A stretch of DNA of 8,618 bases, from the NCBI GenBank assembly GCA_030671095.1, contig DAOVAK010000086.1:1-8618 (forward strand). Direction: 5' to 3'. Both the position numbers and the translations under genes were made by a program. The notes below the pieces were generated by a model. That model made no database searches, was not told where the DNA came from, and saw only the letters and a list, made by a program, of their open reading frames with translations. Numbering within the stretch: position 1 is the first letter of the stretch; the number at the start of each line of letters is the position of its first letter. This stretch comes from Deltaproteobacteria bacterium. GTDB taxonomy: Bacteria; Desulfobacterota; DSM-4660; Desulfatiglandales; HGW-15. Of the stretch, positions 1-6,912 are shown in pieces.

Positions 1-1
1 A

Positions 2-121
2 GGGGTCTCAAAAGTGGACGGTGATCCCAATGCAAAGGAGATCTCTGTGGATTATGATGCCCCTGCCAGTCTTGAAAAGATCAAATCCACGTTGAAGGAA
101 ATTAACTACCCAGCCAAATAA
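2..121 (+). CDS. Heavy-metal-associated (HMA) domain protein, 3' end only; probable copper chaperone
   Basis: The frame beginning at base 2 is open for 39 codons and ends at TAA 119-121; the start lies before the window. The residues read GVSKVDGDPNAKEISVDYDA and then a helix-like tail ending INYPAK. A beta strand with KEISVDYD followed by a LEKIKSTLKEINY helix is the usual second half of a ferredoxin-like HMA fold of about 70 residues, as in CopZ. The metal-binding CxxC would be upstream and is not visible, so the metal is inferred from the neighbour: the copper ATPase copA follows on the same strand. It could also be the last domain of a longer protein. The stop codon lies inside a perfect stem-loop (118-140). 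Confidence 0.7.
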   Translation, partial: GVSKVDGDPNAKEISVDYDAPASLEKIKSTLKEINYPAK

Positions 122-140
122 AATCGCTACGCGATTTTAT
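118..140 (+). terminator. Perfect stem-loop over the HMA gene stop codon; possible weak terminator
   Basis: ATAAAATCGC (118-127) pairs perfectly with GCGATTTTAT (131-140) around the loop TAC. The 3' arm ends in a T-rich stretch, as in some intrinsic terminators, but no free T-run follows. It contains the TAA stop. The left arm shares ATAAAATC with 287-294, so it may instead be part of an inserted repeat (see 126-286). Confidence 0.5.
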
Positions 141-286
141 ATAGCGTTCAGCCACGGGCTGAACTTGATAGAGCGACAAAGTCGCCCGCCTACCTCGCCT
201 GAGCGAACGCGACCCGCCTGCCAGCGCCGGCCCGTCCCGGGCCGGTACGGGCCGGGGAAGCGCAGCTGATGGCGGGCAGGCGTTTT
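126..286. repeat. Hairpin-rich inserted element (REP/MITE-like) between the chaperone and copA
   Basis: This non-coding segment is flanked by identical 8-bp direct repeats ATAAAATC (118-125 and 287-294), which look like a target-site duplication. Inside are GTTCAGCC/GGCTGAAC (146-153/157-164, loop ACG), GCGAC/GTCGC (173-177/181-185, loop AAA), CGCCTGCC/GGCAGGCG (215-222/275-282) enclosing CCGGCCCGT/ACGGGCCGG (227-235/247-255), and GCCCGCC/GGCGGGC (184-190/271-277). The GC-rich core differs sharply from the AT-rich flanks. No reading frame in it looks real. Removing one direct repeat and the insert would leave a 28-base gap between the two genes, a normal operon spacing. Transposition is inferred; no second copy is seen in this window. 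Confidence 0.6.
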
Positions 287-321
287 ATAAAATCACCAAA
301 CGAAGTGAGGTTATTTTATTG
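287..321 (+). promoter_or_regulatory. copA ribosome binding site and TTG start inside a stem-loop
   Basis: GTGAGG (305-310) lies 8 bases before TTG 319-321, which decides the start. ATAAAATCACC (287-297) pairs with GGTTATTTTAT (309-319) with one mismatch, so the end of the Shine-Dalgarno and the first start base fall in the stem. The left arm can alternatively pair with GATTTTAT (133-140). A translational switch is possible but unproved. Confidence 0.5.
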
Positions 322-2766
322 TCTGAAGAAAATGTCACGCTTCCTGTAACGGGGATGACATGTGCCAACTGCGCCCTGAATATTGACAGAAAAGTGAAAA
401 CACTGCCCGGGGTCAAGGAGGCAACTGTCAATTTTGCCTCTGAGCAGGCGGCCATATCCTTTGAGTCCGACCAGGTTCGGACAGAGGACATCATTAAGAA
501 AATTCAGGATGCAGGCTATGGGGTTGCAAAGGCCACGGTTGAATTCCCGGTTACGGGAATGACCTGTGCCAATTGTGCCATGACCATTGAAAGGACCTTG
601 AACAAAAAGGTGCCTGGTGTGGTGCAGGCGTCTGTAAATTTTGCGGCAGAGCGTGTCCTGGCTGAATACATTCCTTCCATGACCAATATGGATGAAATGA
701 TTGCCGCCATAGAAAAGGCAGGCTATGGCGCTATCCGTCCTGATGAAACATTGGAGGGAGAAGATGCAGAGCTGGCCGCGCGCAAAGCGGAAATAAGAAA
801 TCAGACCCGAAAATTCCTCGTCGGCCTCTTATTTACCACACCCCTCTTTATTCTCAGCATGGGGAGAGATTTTGGCCTCCTGGGCTTTTGGAGCCATGCC
901 GCCTGGGTGAACTGGTTGTTTTGGGCCCTGGCCACCCCTGTCCAATTCTACACGGGTTGGGATTACTACACTGGGGGCCTGAAGAGCCTGAAAAACAAGA
1001 GCGCCAACATGGATGTGCTGGTGGCCTTAGGATCATCCGTCGCCTATTTCTACTCCCTCGCTGTCCTCCTTCATCCCTCTCTGGGTAAGCACGTCTATTT
1101 TGAGACTTCAGCTGTCATTATTACCCTGATCAAACTGGGGAAAATGCTTGAATCAAGGACCAAGGGCCGAACCGGCGGGGCCATCCGCAAGTTGATGGGG
1201 CTGCGTCCAAAAACGGCGACCATCTTGGAGGACGGAAAAGAAAAAGAGATCTCCCTTTCCCAAGTCAAGGTGGGAGATGTGGTTATTGTCCGTCCTGGTG
1301 AGAGCATCCCTGTGGACGGGGTGGTGCGTGATGGCGAGTCTACAGTGGATGAATCCATGCTGACCGGTGAGCCGATTCCCGTCGACAAAGGACCGGAAGA
1401 CAAGATAACCGGTGGAACCATTAATGGAGAAGGACGTCTCAAATTTGAGGCCACTGCTGTTGGAAAGGATACGGCTCTTGCACGCATTATCCGTCTCGTC
1501 CAGGAGGCTCAGGGAAGCAAGGCCCCCATCCAGGCCTTAGCCGATAGAGTTGCTGCTGTATTTGTGCCCGGGGTCATCGGCATAGCATTCCTGACCTTTA
1601 TCCTCTGGTGGGCCATTGGAGGGGACTTCGTGCCAGCCATGATACGCATGGTGGCCGTGCTCATCATTGCCTGCCCCTGTGCCCTCGGGTTGGCCACCCC
1701 TACTGCCATCATGGCTGGCACAGGAAAGGGTGCGGAAAAGGGCATGCTCTTCAAGAACAGTGAGGCCCTGGAAATGGCCACGAAGCTGGATACGATTGTC
1801 CTGGATAAAACCGGGACCATTACCATGGGCAAGCCTTCAGTGGTCAATGTGATTGGGTCCGATTCCCTGGTCAAAGATGAGGACGCGCTTCTAAGGCTCG
1901 CCGCATCCGTAGAAAGGGGTTCTGAACATCCCATCGGACGAGCCATCGTTAAAGAGGCAGAGATGAGGGGTATTGACCTCTTTGAACCAGAAGCTTTTAA
2001 GGCCTCCAGGGGGCTTGGGGTTCAAGCAAATATTAACGGACAGGAAGTCTTGGTGGGGAAGCCCAATTGGTTTGATGATCTGGGCTTGAATCTCGATAGT
2101 GAAAAAGATCGGGTTCGCGCGTTACAGGATGAAGGAAAGACCGTGATGGTGGTGGTCCTTGAAGGCAAGCCTTCAGGGCTGATCGCCGTGGCAGATACCC
2201 TCAAGCCTGAATCAAAAGAGGCCATTGGAGAACTCCACAAGCAGAACCTGAAGGTGGTGATGCTTACCGGGGATAATATCCAGACCGCCAAGGCCATTGC
2301 CTCAGAAGTGAATATGGATGAGGTGGTTGCAGAGGTGAGGCCTGAAGAGAAATCGGCCAAGATCAAAGAACTCCAGGATAAAGGGGGGAAGGTGGGGATG
2401 GTGGGCGATGGCATCAATGACGCCCCTGCCTTGGCCCAGGCCAATGTGGGCCTGGCCATTGGCACCGGAACTGATGTGGCCATTGAGACGGGCGATGTGA
2501 TCCTGGCCAGCGGTAACTTGACCGGTGTTTCCAAGGCTATCCATCTCAGCAAGACCACGATGAGGACGATCAAGCAAAATCTTTTTGGGGCCTTCTTTTA
2601 TAATGTTGTACTGATCCCCGTCGCAGCAGGGGTGCTCTATCCTTTTGAATTCCTACCTTATTTCTTACGACAACTTCATCCCATCCTAGCGGCACTGGCC
2701 ATGGCCATGAGCAGCATCACGGTGGTCTCCAACAGCCTTCGCCTTTACAAGACAAAAATTTCGTAA
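319..2766 (+). CDS. copA: Copper-exporting P1B-1-type ATPase CopA
   Basis: This 815-residue inner-membrane ATPase should pump Cu(+) out of the cytoplasm, charged by the chaperone encoded upstream. Two N-terminal HMA domains carry GMTCANC motifs (Cys15/Cys18 and Cys83/Cys86). The actuator TGE is at 349-351, the membrane CPC at 452-454, the phosphorylated Asp496 in DKTGT, the nucleotide-domain SEHP at 535-538 and the hinge GDGINDAP at 696-703. The transmembrane signature N754-x6-YN(761-762)-x4-P767 followed by MAMSS (795-799) and a downstream Asn is specific for the Cu(+) subgroup. Length is normal for a two-HMA CopA, with no sign of damage. The start is TTG, supported by GTGAGG 8 bases upstream; no in-frame ATG gives a better start. 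No CueR- or CsoR-type operator was recognised, perhaps because the promoter lies before the window. Confidence 0.97.
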   Translation: MSEENVTLPVTGMTCANCALNIDRKVKTLPGVKEATVNFASEQAAISFESDQVRTEDIIKKIQDAGYGVAKATVEFPVTGMTCANCAMTIERTLNKKVPGVVQASVNFAAERVLAEYIPSMTNMDEMIAAIEKAGYGAIRPDETLEGEDAELAARKAEIRNQTRKFLVGLLFTTPLFILSMGRDFGLLGFWSHAAWVNWLFWALATPVQFYTGWDYYTGGLKSLKNKSANMDVLVALGSSVAYFYSLAVLLHPSLGKHVYFETSAVIITLIKLGKMLESRTKGRTGGAIRKLMGLRPKTATILEDGKEKEISLSQVKVGDVVIVRPGESIPVDGVVRDGESTVDESMLTGEPIPVDKGPEDKITGGTINGEGRLKFEATAVGKDTALARIIRLVQEAQGSKAPIQALADRVAAVFVPGVIGIAFLTFILWWAIGGDFVPAMIRMVAVLIIACPCALGLATPTAIMAGTGKGAEKGMLFKNSEALEMATKLDTIVLDKTGTITMGKPSVVNVIGSDSLVKDEDALLRLAASVERGSEHPIGRAIVKEAEMRGIDLFEPEAFKASRGLGVQANINGQEVLVGKPNWFDDLGLNLDSEKDRVRALQDEGKTVMVVVLEGKPSGLIAVADTLKPESKEAIGELHKQNLKVVMLTGDNIQTAKAIASEVNMDEVVAEVRPEEKSAKIKELQDKGGKVGMVGDGINDAPALAQANVGLAIGTGTDVAIETGDVILASGNLTGVSKAIHLSKTTMRTIKQNLFGAFFYNVVLIPVAAGVLYPFEFLPYFLRQLHPILAALAMAMSSITVVSNSLRLYKTKIS

Positions 2767-2779
2767 AAACCACTTATTC

Positions 2780-2793
2780 TTGATTTATGTCAA
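2780..2793. promoter_or_regulatory. FNR/CRP-family-like box just after copA
   Basis: TTGAT-TTAT-GTCAA matches the FNR consensus TTGAT-N4-ATCAA at nine of ten specified positions, and resembles the perfect palindrome at 6836-6849. It starts 14 bases after the copA stop and about 500 bases before hcp. No -10-like hexamer lies at the class II distance (2816-2821 reads CACCAT). It could be a stranded operator, or part of the repeat that begins nearby. Confidence 0.35.
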
Positions 2794-2838
2794 GGTGTCA
2801 AGAATGCCCCTGATCCACCATCAAGGCATCATCTGCCG

Positions 2839-2871
2839 TTCGACAAGCTCACGGTCCTGAGCAAAGTCGAA
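2839..2871. repeat. Interrupted palindrome (REP-type), TTCGAC..GCTCA..TGAGC..GTCGAA
   Basis: TTCGAC (2839-2844) pairs with GTCGAA (2866-2871), and GCTCA (2847-2851) with TGAGC (2858-2862), around a 6-base loop. From memory, similar sequences are abundant as extragenic repeats in Desulfobacterota and other environmental genomes. It sits inside the 2793-3092 element. Confidence 0.6.
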
Positions 2872-2898
2872 GGACTGCGTTGCCTTCGATCGCTCCTC

Positions 2899-2946
2899 CC
2901 CCCGCCTTCGCGGGGGCAGGCTTGCGGCGTATTGGTCCTATACGCC
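2899..2946. repeat. Two adjacent hairpins inside the MITE-like element
   Basis: CCCCCGC (2899-2905) pairs with GCGGGGG (2910-2916) over the loop CTTC. GGCGTAT (2926-2932) pairs with ATACGCC (2940-2946) over 7 bases. Both stems are perfect and lie in non-coding DNA. Confidence 0.55.
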
Positions 2947-3092
2947 TCAGTCGTCGCTCCTCGGCGCCGCCGCTTTTGGCGGGATCTTCGACTTACATGT
3001 AATACCTTGCTGGTGATCAGGAATACGGCATAACCTGCTGATTTCAGTGTTGACACCTAAAATTGACGGTGGATTTGGGAATTGCATTCTTG

Positions 3093-3291
3093 TATCTACT
3101 CTTTCCAATCTGAAAAAGACTTCTCTGTTCCTTTTCTGATAAAAGCCAGAAATCGAAAATGCGCTCAGACTTCTCAGGCCGCCAGCTTGACATTTTCAGG
3201 ATAAAGATTACCGTTGTGAATGATTATTAACCTAAGAATATGAAGAAAGTCCCATTACGAAAGCACAAGAAAAAAAAGAAGGAGGAGGATT
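3093..3291 (+). promoter_or_regulatory. hcp leader: candidate -35, TTGTGAAT motif and strong ribosome binding site
   Basis: TTGACA (3187-3192) is a perfect sigma70-type -35, but no good -10 lies at 16-18 bases, so the promoter is not settled. TTGTGAAT (3214-3221) contains TTGTGA, the half-site I recall for HcpR-type CRP/FNR regulators of hcp; the second half of a palindrome is not present. GGAGGAGG (3281-3288) is a strong Shine-Dalgarno that fixes ATG 3292. The tract just before it is A-rich. Confidence 0.4.
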
Positions 3292-4920
3292 ATGTTTTGC
3301 TATCAATGTGAACAGACTTCTAAAGGCGAGGGGTGCACCAAAATAGGTGTTTGTGGGAAACAACCTGATGTGGCGGCCCTTCAGGATCTATTGATCTATG
3401 CATTAAAAGGGCTGTCTCTTTATGCCGTGGAGGGACGCAAAGTGGGCGTGACTGATAGAGAGGTGAACGTATTCACCGCTGAAGCCACCTTCTCCACGCT
3501 GACTAACGTGAATTTTGATGCGGAGAGATTCCAACGGCTGATCAATCGCGCGGTTGAACTCAGGGACCAGCTCAGAGAAAAAGTTGGAGCATCGGGTGGA
3601 AAGGTGGATTTTGAGGACGGCCCGGCTACGTTTAGACCCGAATCTACACGAGATGGAATGGCCAAGCAAGGTGAGGAAGTCGGTGTTAAATCTGATCCCG
3701 GTCTTGATCCGGATATCCATTCCCTGCAACAAACGTTGATTTATGGCCTTAAAGGCGTTGCTGCTTACGCAGATCATGCCCAGATCCTGGGTCAAGAGGA
3801 TGATGCAGTCTATGCCTTTATCCATGAGGGGCTGGCGGCCACATTAAACAAGGCCTTGACTCTCGAAGACTGGGTTGGGCTGGTTCTCAAATGCGGGGAA
3901 ATCAATCTGAGAGCCATGGAAGTCCTGGATAAAGCGAACACAGAGGCCTATGGACATCCGGTCCCTACAAAAGTCCCTCTGGGAGCCAAAAAGGGAAAGG
4001 CTATCCTGGTTTCGGGACATGACCTAAAGGACCTTGAAGAGCTTCTGAAGCAGACTGAAGGGAAGGGGATTTATGTATATACCCACGGCGAAATGCTTCC
4101 CTGCCATGGCTATCCAGAACTGAAAAAGTATGACCATATCTATGGCCATTACGGAACGGCCTGGCAGAATCAAACTAAGGAGTTCGCGGATTTTCCCGGT
4201 GCCATTTTAATGACGACCAACTGCATCCAAAAACCAAAAGAATCATATAATGGCAATATATTTACAACGGGCCTTGTTGGCTGGCCTGGTGTCACCCATA
4301 TTGCGGATAAAGACTTTACGCCGGTGATCAAAAAAGCCCTTGAGATTCCCGGTTTTCCGGAAGATGCCAACGGCCGATCTGTTATGTGCGGTTTTGGTCA
4401 TAATGCCGTAATGGGTGTGGCCGACAAGGTTATCGAGGCCGTTAAGAGCGGCGCCTTAAGGCATTTCTTCCTAGTCGCTGGCTGTGATGGGGCAAAACCA
4501 GGTAGAAACTATTATACAAAATTCGTAGAACAGGTTCCAAAGGATTGTGTGGTGCTGACCTTGGCCTGTGGTAAATTCCGCTTCTTTGATAAGGATCTGG
4601 GAGATATTGGAGGCATCCCAAGGCTTCTGGACATCGGCCAGTGCAACGACGCCTACTCGGCCATCCAGATCGCTGTGGCCCTTTCCAAGGCCTTCAATGT
4701 GGATGTGAATGAACTGCCCCTCTCCATGATCCTTTCCTGGTACGAACAGAAGGCGGTGGCTATACTCTTGACGCTCTTTCATCTAGGCATAAAGAATATT
4801 CGGCTGGGACCTAGCCTGCCGGCATTCATCACCCCCAATGTGCTGGATGTACTGGTCAAGAATTTCAATATCATGCCCATCAGCACGCCAGAGGAGGATC
4901 TGAAGGCAATCTTGGGTTGA
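3292..4920 (+). CDS. hcp: Hybrid cluster protein Hcp (prismane protein, hydroxylamine/NO reductase), class I
   Basis: This 542-residue cytoplasmic iron-sulfur enzyme belongs to a family that reduces hydroxylamine to ammonia in vitro; in E. coli the physiological role is NO reduction under anaerobic nitrosative stress. The N-terminal cysteines are C3-x2-C6-x8-C15-x5-C21, the class I spacing for the proximal [4Fe-4S] cluster as in Desulfovibrio, unlike the wider E. coli spacing. All expected ligands of the hybrid [4Fe-2S-2O] cluster are visible: His243, Glu267, Cys311, Cys398 (the persulfide site), Cys426, Cys451 and Glu486, so the enzyme should be active. Length is close to the roughly 550 residues of class I members. 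The start is fixed by GGAGGAGG just upstream. The usual partner reductase hcr is not adjacent; electrons may come from a ferredoxin-like protein such as the one encoded at 8055. Confidence 0.97.
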   Translation: MFCYQCEQTSKGEGCTKIGVCGKQPDVAALQDLLIYALKGLSLYAVEGRKVGVTDREVNVFTAEATFSTLTNVNFDAERFQRLINRAVELRDQLREKVGASGGKVDFEDGPATFRPESTRDGMAKQGEEVGVKSDPGLDPDIHSLQQTLIYGLKGVAAYADHAQILGQEDDAVYAFIHEGLAATLNKALTLEDWVGLVLKCGEINLRAMEVLDKANTEAYGHPVPTKVPLGAKKGKAILVSGHDLKDLEELLKQTEGKGIYVYTHGEMLPCHGYPELKKYDHIYGHYGTAWQNQTKEFADFPGAILMTTNCIQKPKESYNGNIFTTGLVGWPGVTHIADKDFTPVIKKALEIPGFPEDANGRSVMCGFGHNAVMGVADKVIEAVKSGALRHFFLVAGCDGAKPGRNYYTKFVEQVPKDCVVLTLACGKFRFFDKDLGDIGGIPRLLDIGQCNDAYSAIQIAVALSKAFNVDVNELPLSMILSWYEQKAVAILLTLFHLGIKNIRLGPSLPAFITPNVLDVLVKNFNIMPISTPEEDLKAILG

Positions 4921-4974
4921 TTGATGGGTAAAGCGTTACTCTAAAAACTTTACAAGACAGTTACAGTTAGCCTT

Positions 4975-5010
4975 CGGCAAACCCTCCCCTTAACGGGGGA
5001 GGATTTGCCG
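4975..5010. terminator. Strong stem-loop downstream of hcp; terminator or extragenic repeat
   Basis: CGGCAAA (4975-4981) and CCTCCCC (4983-4989) pair with GGGGAGG (4996-5002) and TTTGCCG (5004-5010), interrupted only by C4982 opposite A5003, with loop TTAACG. It begins 55 bases after the hcp stop. No T-run follows on the + strand (CCTCTGC), so it is not a textbook intrinsic terminator. It may work bidirectionally, protect the mRNA 3' end, or be a REP copy. Confidence 0.5.
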
Positions 5011-5154
5011 CCTCTGCATTCACCAACCCCTCTAAATACCAAATCTGCGTAACTCCCCGTAACGCTTCCATATCCTTTTCCCCTTCGCAGGAGCTTTATA
5101 ATCTCCAGCTGATGGGAGGCGCGAATATTTTCCTATCAAAGTCTCAAAAAAAAC

Positions 5155-5180
5155 TTGACTGATGTGCCACATTGTGGCAC
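5155..5180 (+). promoter_or_regulatory. Perfect dyad (operator-like) beside a -35-like TTGACT, upstream of the unknown gene
   Basis: GTGCCAC (5164-5170) and GTGGCAC (5174-5180) form a perfect inverted repeat around ATT. TTGACT (5155-5160), after a run of A, could be a -35, which would place the dyad in the promoter spacer, a typical repressor site. The hexamer 17 bases on (CACTTT) is a poor -10. The dyad lies about 90 bases before the next gene. It could also be a short RNA hairpin. Confidence 0.4.
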
Positions 5181-5270
5181 TTTCAATCCAAATAGGTCAT
5201 TGCACACGCTTTGCTTTTGGGACGCCAGCAAAAAAAATTCGAAAACTTAACGGTTATGGACGGGTGAAAG

Positions 5271-6509
5271 ATGATGGAAGCCGTCTCCTCTGGGTGTTCA
5301 GCATCTCAGAATGCATTCGAGGAACAGATCAAATTATTCGAAAAGGATGCCCAAGAAAAATGCCGCGCTGCCTTTCAGGACATGCAGGAGGTTGAGCTTT
5401 CGGGTTGGTTTAATGGATTATTGGAGAATAGGATTATTCCCATGCTTGGACGAATCGGGTTTGACGAACCCCTTGGATGGGCCCTTTTTAAAATAGCCGC
5501 ACCTGCTTGGGCATTGATGGGCCCAATTACGGATGAAGACATCTGGTTTCACCCGGTTCTGATTAAGAATATCGAGGAAATAAGAAGCGGTATTTTTTCT
5601 AAGGCAAGCAGAAATTCTGAGAGCCTTTCACGGTTATCAAGAATGACTTCCGGGGATCTTCTCTCCTTGGCAAAGGCAAAAATGGATCCTGAGCATCTTC
5701 TTTCGTTGTTAGAAGATATTTCTACGCCATGGATTATCCTTCCACGTGTGTATGATCAACTGGAAGTACATCATTCACAATACTTGCTGGGTTATCTCAA
5801 GTATCTGGACATTGAAACAAATTCGGAGTTTGGGAAGATCCTGGCACGTATCACCATTGAATTTGTAGGCAACTATACACTCAAGCATATTAGCGAAATT
5901 CACCCTAAAGATCGGATGCTCCATGCCTTATTCTACGGATATGCAGCGATGTTTTGGAGAAACCTAAGAAATCCGCCAAACGGTTTGGAAGATATAGGAA
6001 TTTTTGAGAATTTTCTTCGTTGGGCAAGAATGTTTCAAAACAGATTTGCTTCTGAAAACTGTGACATGGCAAGGGCGATTGAGCGCATGAAACAGGTCAA
6101 GGAAAAGGCTTTCCCGGTTTTCAATGCTTTTGGTCTGGCACGCGATAGCCACGATGATATGGGCAGATTTCTGGTTACGCTGCGGCACGGTCGTCCGGGA
6201 ACAGAAGCTGTCATTAAGTACTTTGGAATTGGTGGAAATTTACTTAAAAGTGCCACCGATGCAGGTTTACCCTATCTGGCCGTACCAAAAGCACTGAGTG
6301 TGTTATTTCGCCAAATCAAACAACGATACCCATTGGAGACGCTAAGGACTCAAGGATTTGTCCGAGAGTTTTTGTTGAAGCTCAGGGCTGAATATGATTT
6401 GGAGGGAATAAGACGGGATTATAGGGGATGTGAATTACCCGGGCAACTCAGGTTTGTGGGACCCCGGGTATTAAGTATGATTGATGGCTTAAACAGGTCC
6501 CTACATTAA
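5271..6509 (+). CDS. Uncharacterised 412-residue protein, no recognised family
   Basis: I do not recognise this protein. It reads open for 1239 bases with no competing frame, so it is probably real. A stop in frame at 5265-5267 restricts the start to ATG 5271 or ATG 5274; GGTGA (5263-5267) is a weak Shine-Dalgarno that fits 5274 better. The sequence looks mostly helical and soluble: no signal peptide and no full-length membrane helix, only a hydrophobic stretch near 67-84 (PLGWALFKIAAPAWALMG). Aromatic residues are common around 160-255 (YLLGYLKYLD, FYGYAAMFWR), and a basic helical segment lies at 345-385. Cysteines are few (9, 31, 264, 387) and do not form a metal motif. There is no Walker, HTH or catalytic signature I can name. 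Codon usage looks more AT-rich than hcp or copA, which may point to later acquisition. It stands alone between long non-coding stretches. Confidence 0.8.
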   Translation: MMEAVSSGCSASQNAFEEQIKLFEKDAQEKCRAAFQDMQEVELSGWFNGLLENRIIPMLGRIGFDEPLGWALFKIAAPAWALMGPITDEDIWFHPVLIKNIEEIRSGIFSKASRNSESLSRLSRMTSGDLLSLAKAKMDPEHLLSLLEDISTPWIILPRVYDQLEVHHSQYLLGYLKYLDIETNSEFGKILARITIEFVGNYTLKHISEIHPKDRMLHALFYGYAAMFWRNLRNPPNGLEDIGIFENFLRWARMFQNRFASENCDMARAIERMKQVKEKAFPVFNAFGLARDSHDDMGRFLVTLRHGRPGTEAVIKYFGIGGNLLKSATDAGLPYLAVPKALSVLFRQIKQRYPLETLRTQGFVREFLLKLRAEYDLEGIRRDYRGCELPGQLRFVGPRVLSMIDGLNRSLH

Positions 6510-6810
6510 GGTGTACGATTTGCATACGAAAACCGATAGTAGCCGAAAAATGACATGATCTTGCTTCCTCAACTTAGCGAAAAGGGGACACGCCGTATGC
6601 CAAGTGAAGCCACAGATCAATCAATAGACTACGGGTCATAGCAGCAGTCCTGACTCGCGTCATCTATTCTCTTCATCCCCAAACTCTTTTATAGCCTGCC
6701 CGCTGAGCTAGCTCCGAAGTTGAAAGGATAATTCCCTCTAAATGAAGGGCTCCAATTTCATTCCTTGCCCTGACTAGCAAGTTTGACGACGAAAGAGGGA
6801 CAGGCGGGGG
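6510..6810. other. Non-coding stretch after the unknown gene; no gene seen
   Basis: I find no gene with a ribosome binding site here on either strand. Minor structure: the perfect 10-base palindrome GAGCTAGCTC (6705-6714), and a small CTTGC/GCAAG hairpin around 6764-6781. No clear terminator follows the gene ending at 6509. Confidence 0.5.
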
Positions 6811-6835
6811 ATATTTTGTGAATGAAAAAGATAAC

Positions 6836-6884
6836 TTGACTTAAGTCAAAGACAATTGTGAATAAAAGGCTTATTCTCTGAATC
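6836..6884 (+). promoter_or_regulatory. FNR/CRP-family activated promoter (class II geometry)
   Basis: TTGACTTAAGTCAA (6836-6849) is a perfect 14-base palindrome of the FNR-family form TTGAC-N4-GTCAA. If its centre (6842/6843) is at -41.5, the start site is 6884 and the -10 must lie at 6872-6877, where TATTCT stands (four of six to TATAAT). This is the geometry expected of a class II FNR-activated promoter. TTGTGAAT flanks it at 6816-6823 and 6856-6863. The transcript would run rightwards to the HD-domain gene through a leader of about 350 bases. Confidence 0.6.
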
Positions 6885-6912
6885 AAAATCGGCAGAAAAA
6901 GTATGAAACTAA

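Larger units (their letters stand above)
2793..3092. mobile_element. MITE-like non-autonomous element or insertion-sequence remnant, about 300 bp
   Basis: The two ends are imperfect inverted repeats. CAAGAATGC (2799-2807) mirrors GCATTCTTG (3084-3092). Further in, ATCCACC (2813-2819) mirrors GGTGGAT (3068-3074), and TCAA (2821-2824) mirrors TTGA (3063-3066). A second set also fits: AGGTGTCAA (2793-2801) with TTGACACCT (3050-3058), and 2809-2826 with 3005-3021 (one gap, one mismatch). Repeated GTCAA-type terminal motifs recall IS21-family ends, but that is a weak guess. The interior holds nested hairpins and no coding frame that looks genuine. No target-site duplication was found, so the exact borders are uncertain. 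Confidence 0.5.
4921..5270. other. Intergenic region between hcp and the unknown gene
   Basis: It holds the stem-loop at 4975-5010 and the TTGACT/dyad at 5155-5180. Between them is a pyrimidine-rich stretch with no convincing gene. TATAAT occurs at 5097-5102 without a matching -35. Confidence 0.6.

Noticed and set aside
2829..3056. 75-residue minus-strand reading frame over the post-copA element
   Set aside because: It is the translation of nested inverted repeats, with an Arg/Ser-rich composition typical of REP DNA and no ribosome binding site.
3214..3231. Full HcpR palindrome upstream of hcp
   Set aside because: Only the left half TTGTGA is present; the right half ATTAAC does not match TCACAA, so only a half-site is reported.
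5175..5189. Possible sigma54 promoter, TGGCAC at 5175-5180
   Set aside because: The -12 TTGC element is missing at the required distance; TGGCAC is simply part of the dyad.
5162..5395. 77-residue plus-strand reading frame overlapping the dyad and the unknown gene
   Set aside because: There is no Shine-Dalgarno, its start lies inside the dyad, and over 120 bases overlap the much longer frame at 5271.
6588..6646. Short plus-strand frame from ATG 6598 after an AAAGGGGACAC stretch, thought of as a transposase remnant
   Set aside because: The frame is only 14 codons and the GGGGACAC word alone is not enough to claim a transposase relic.
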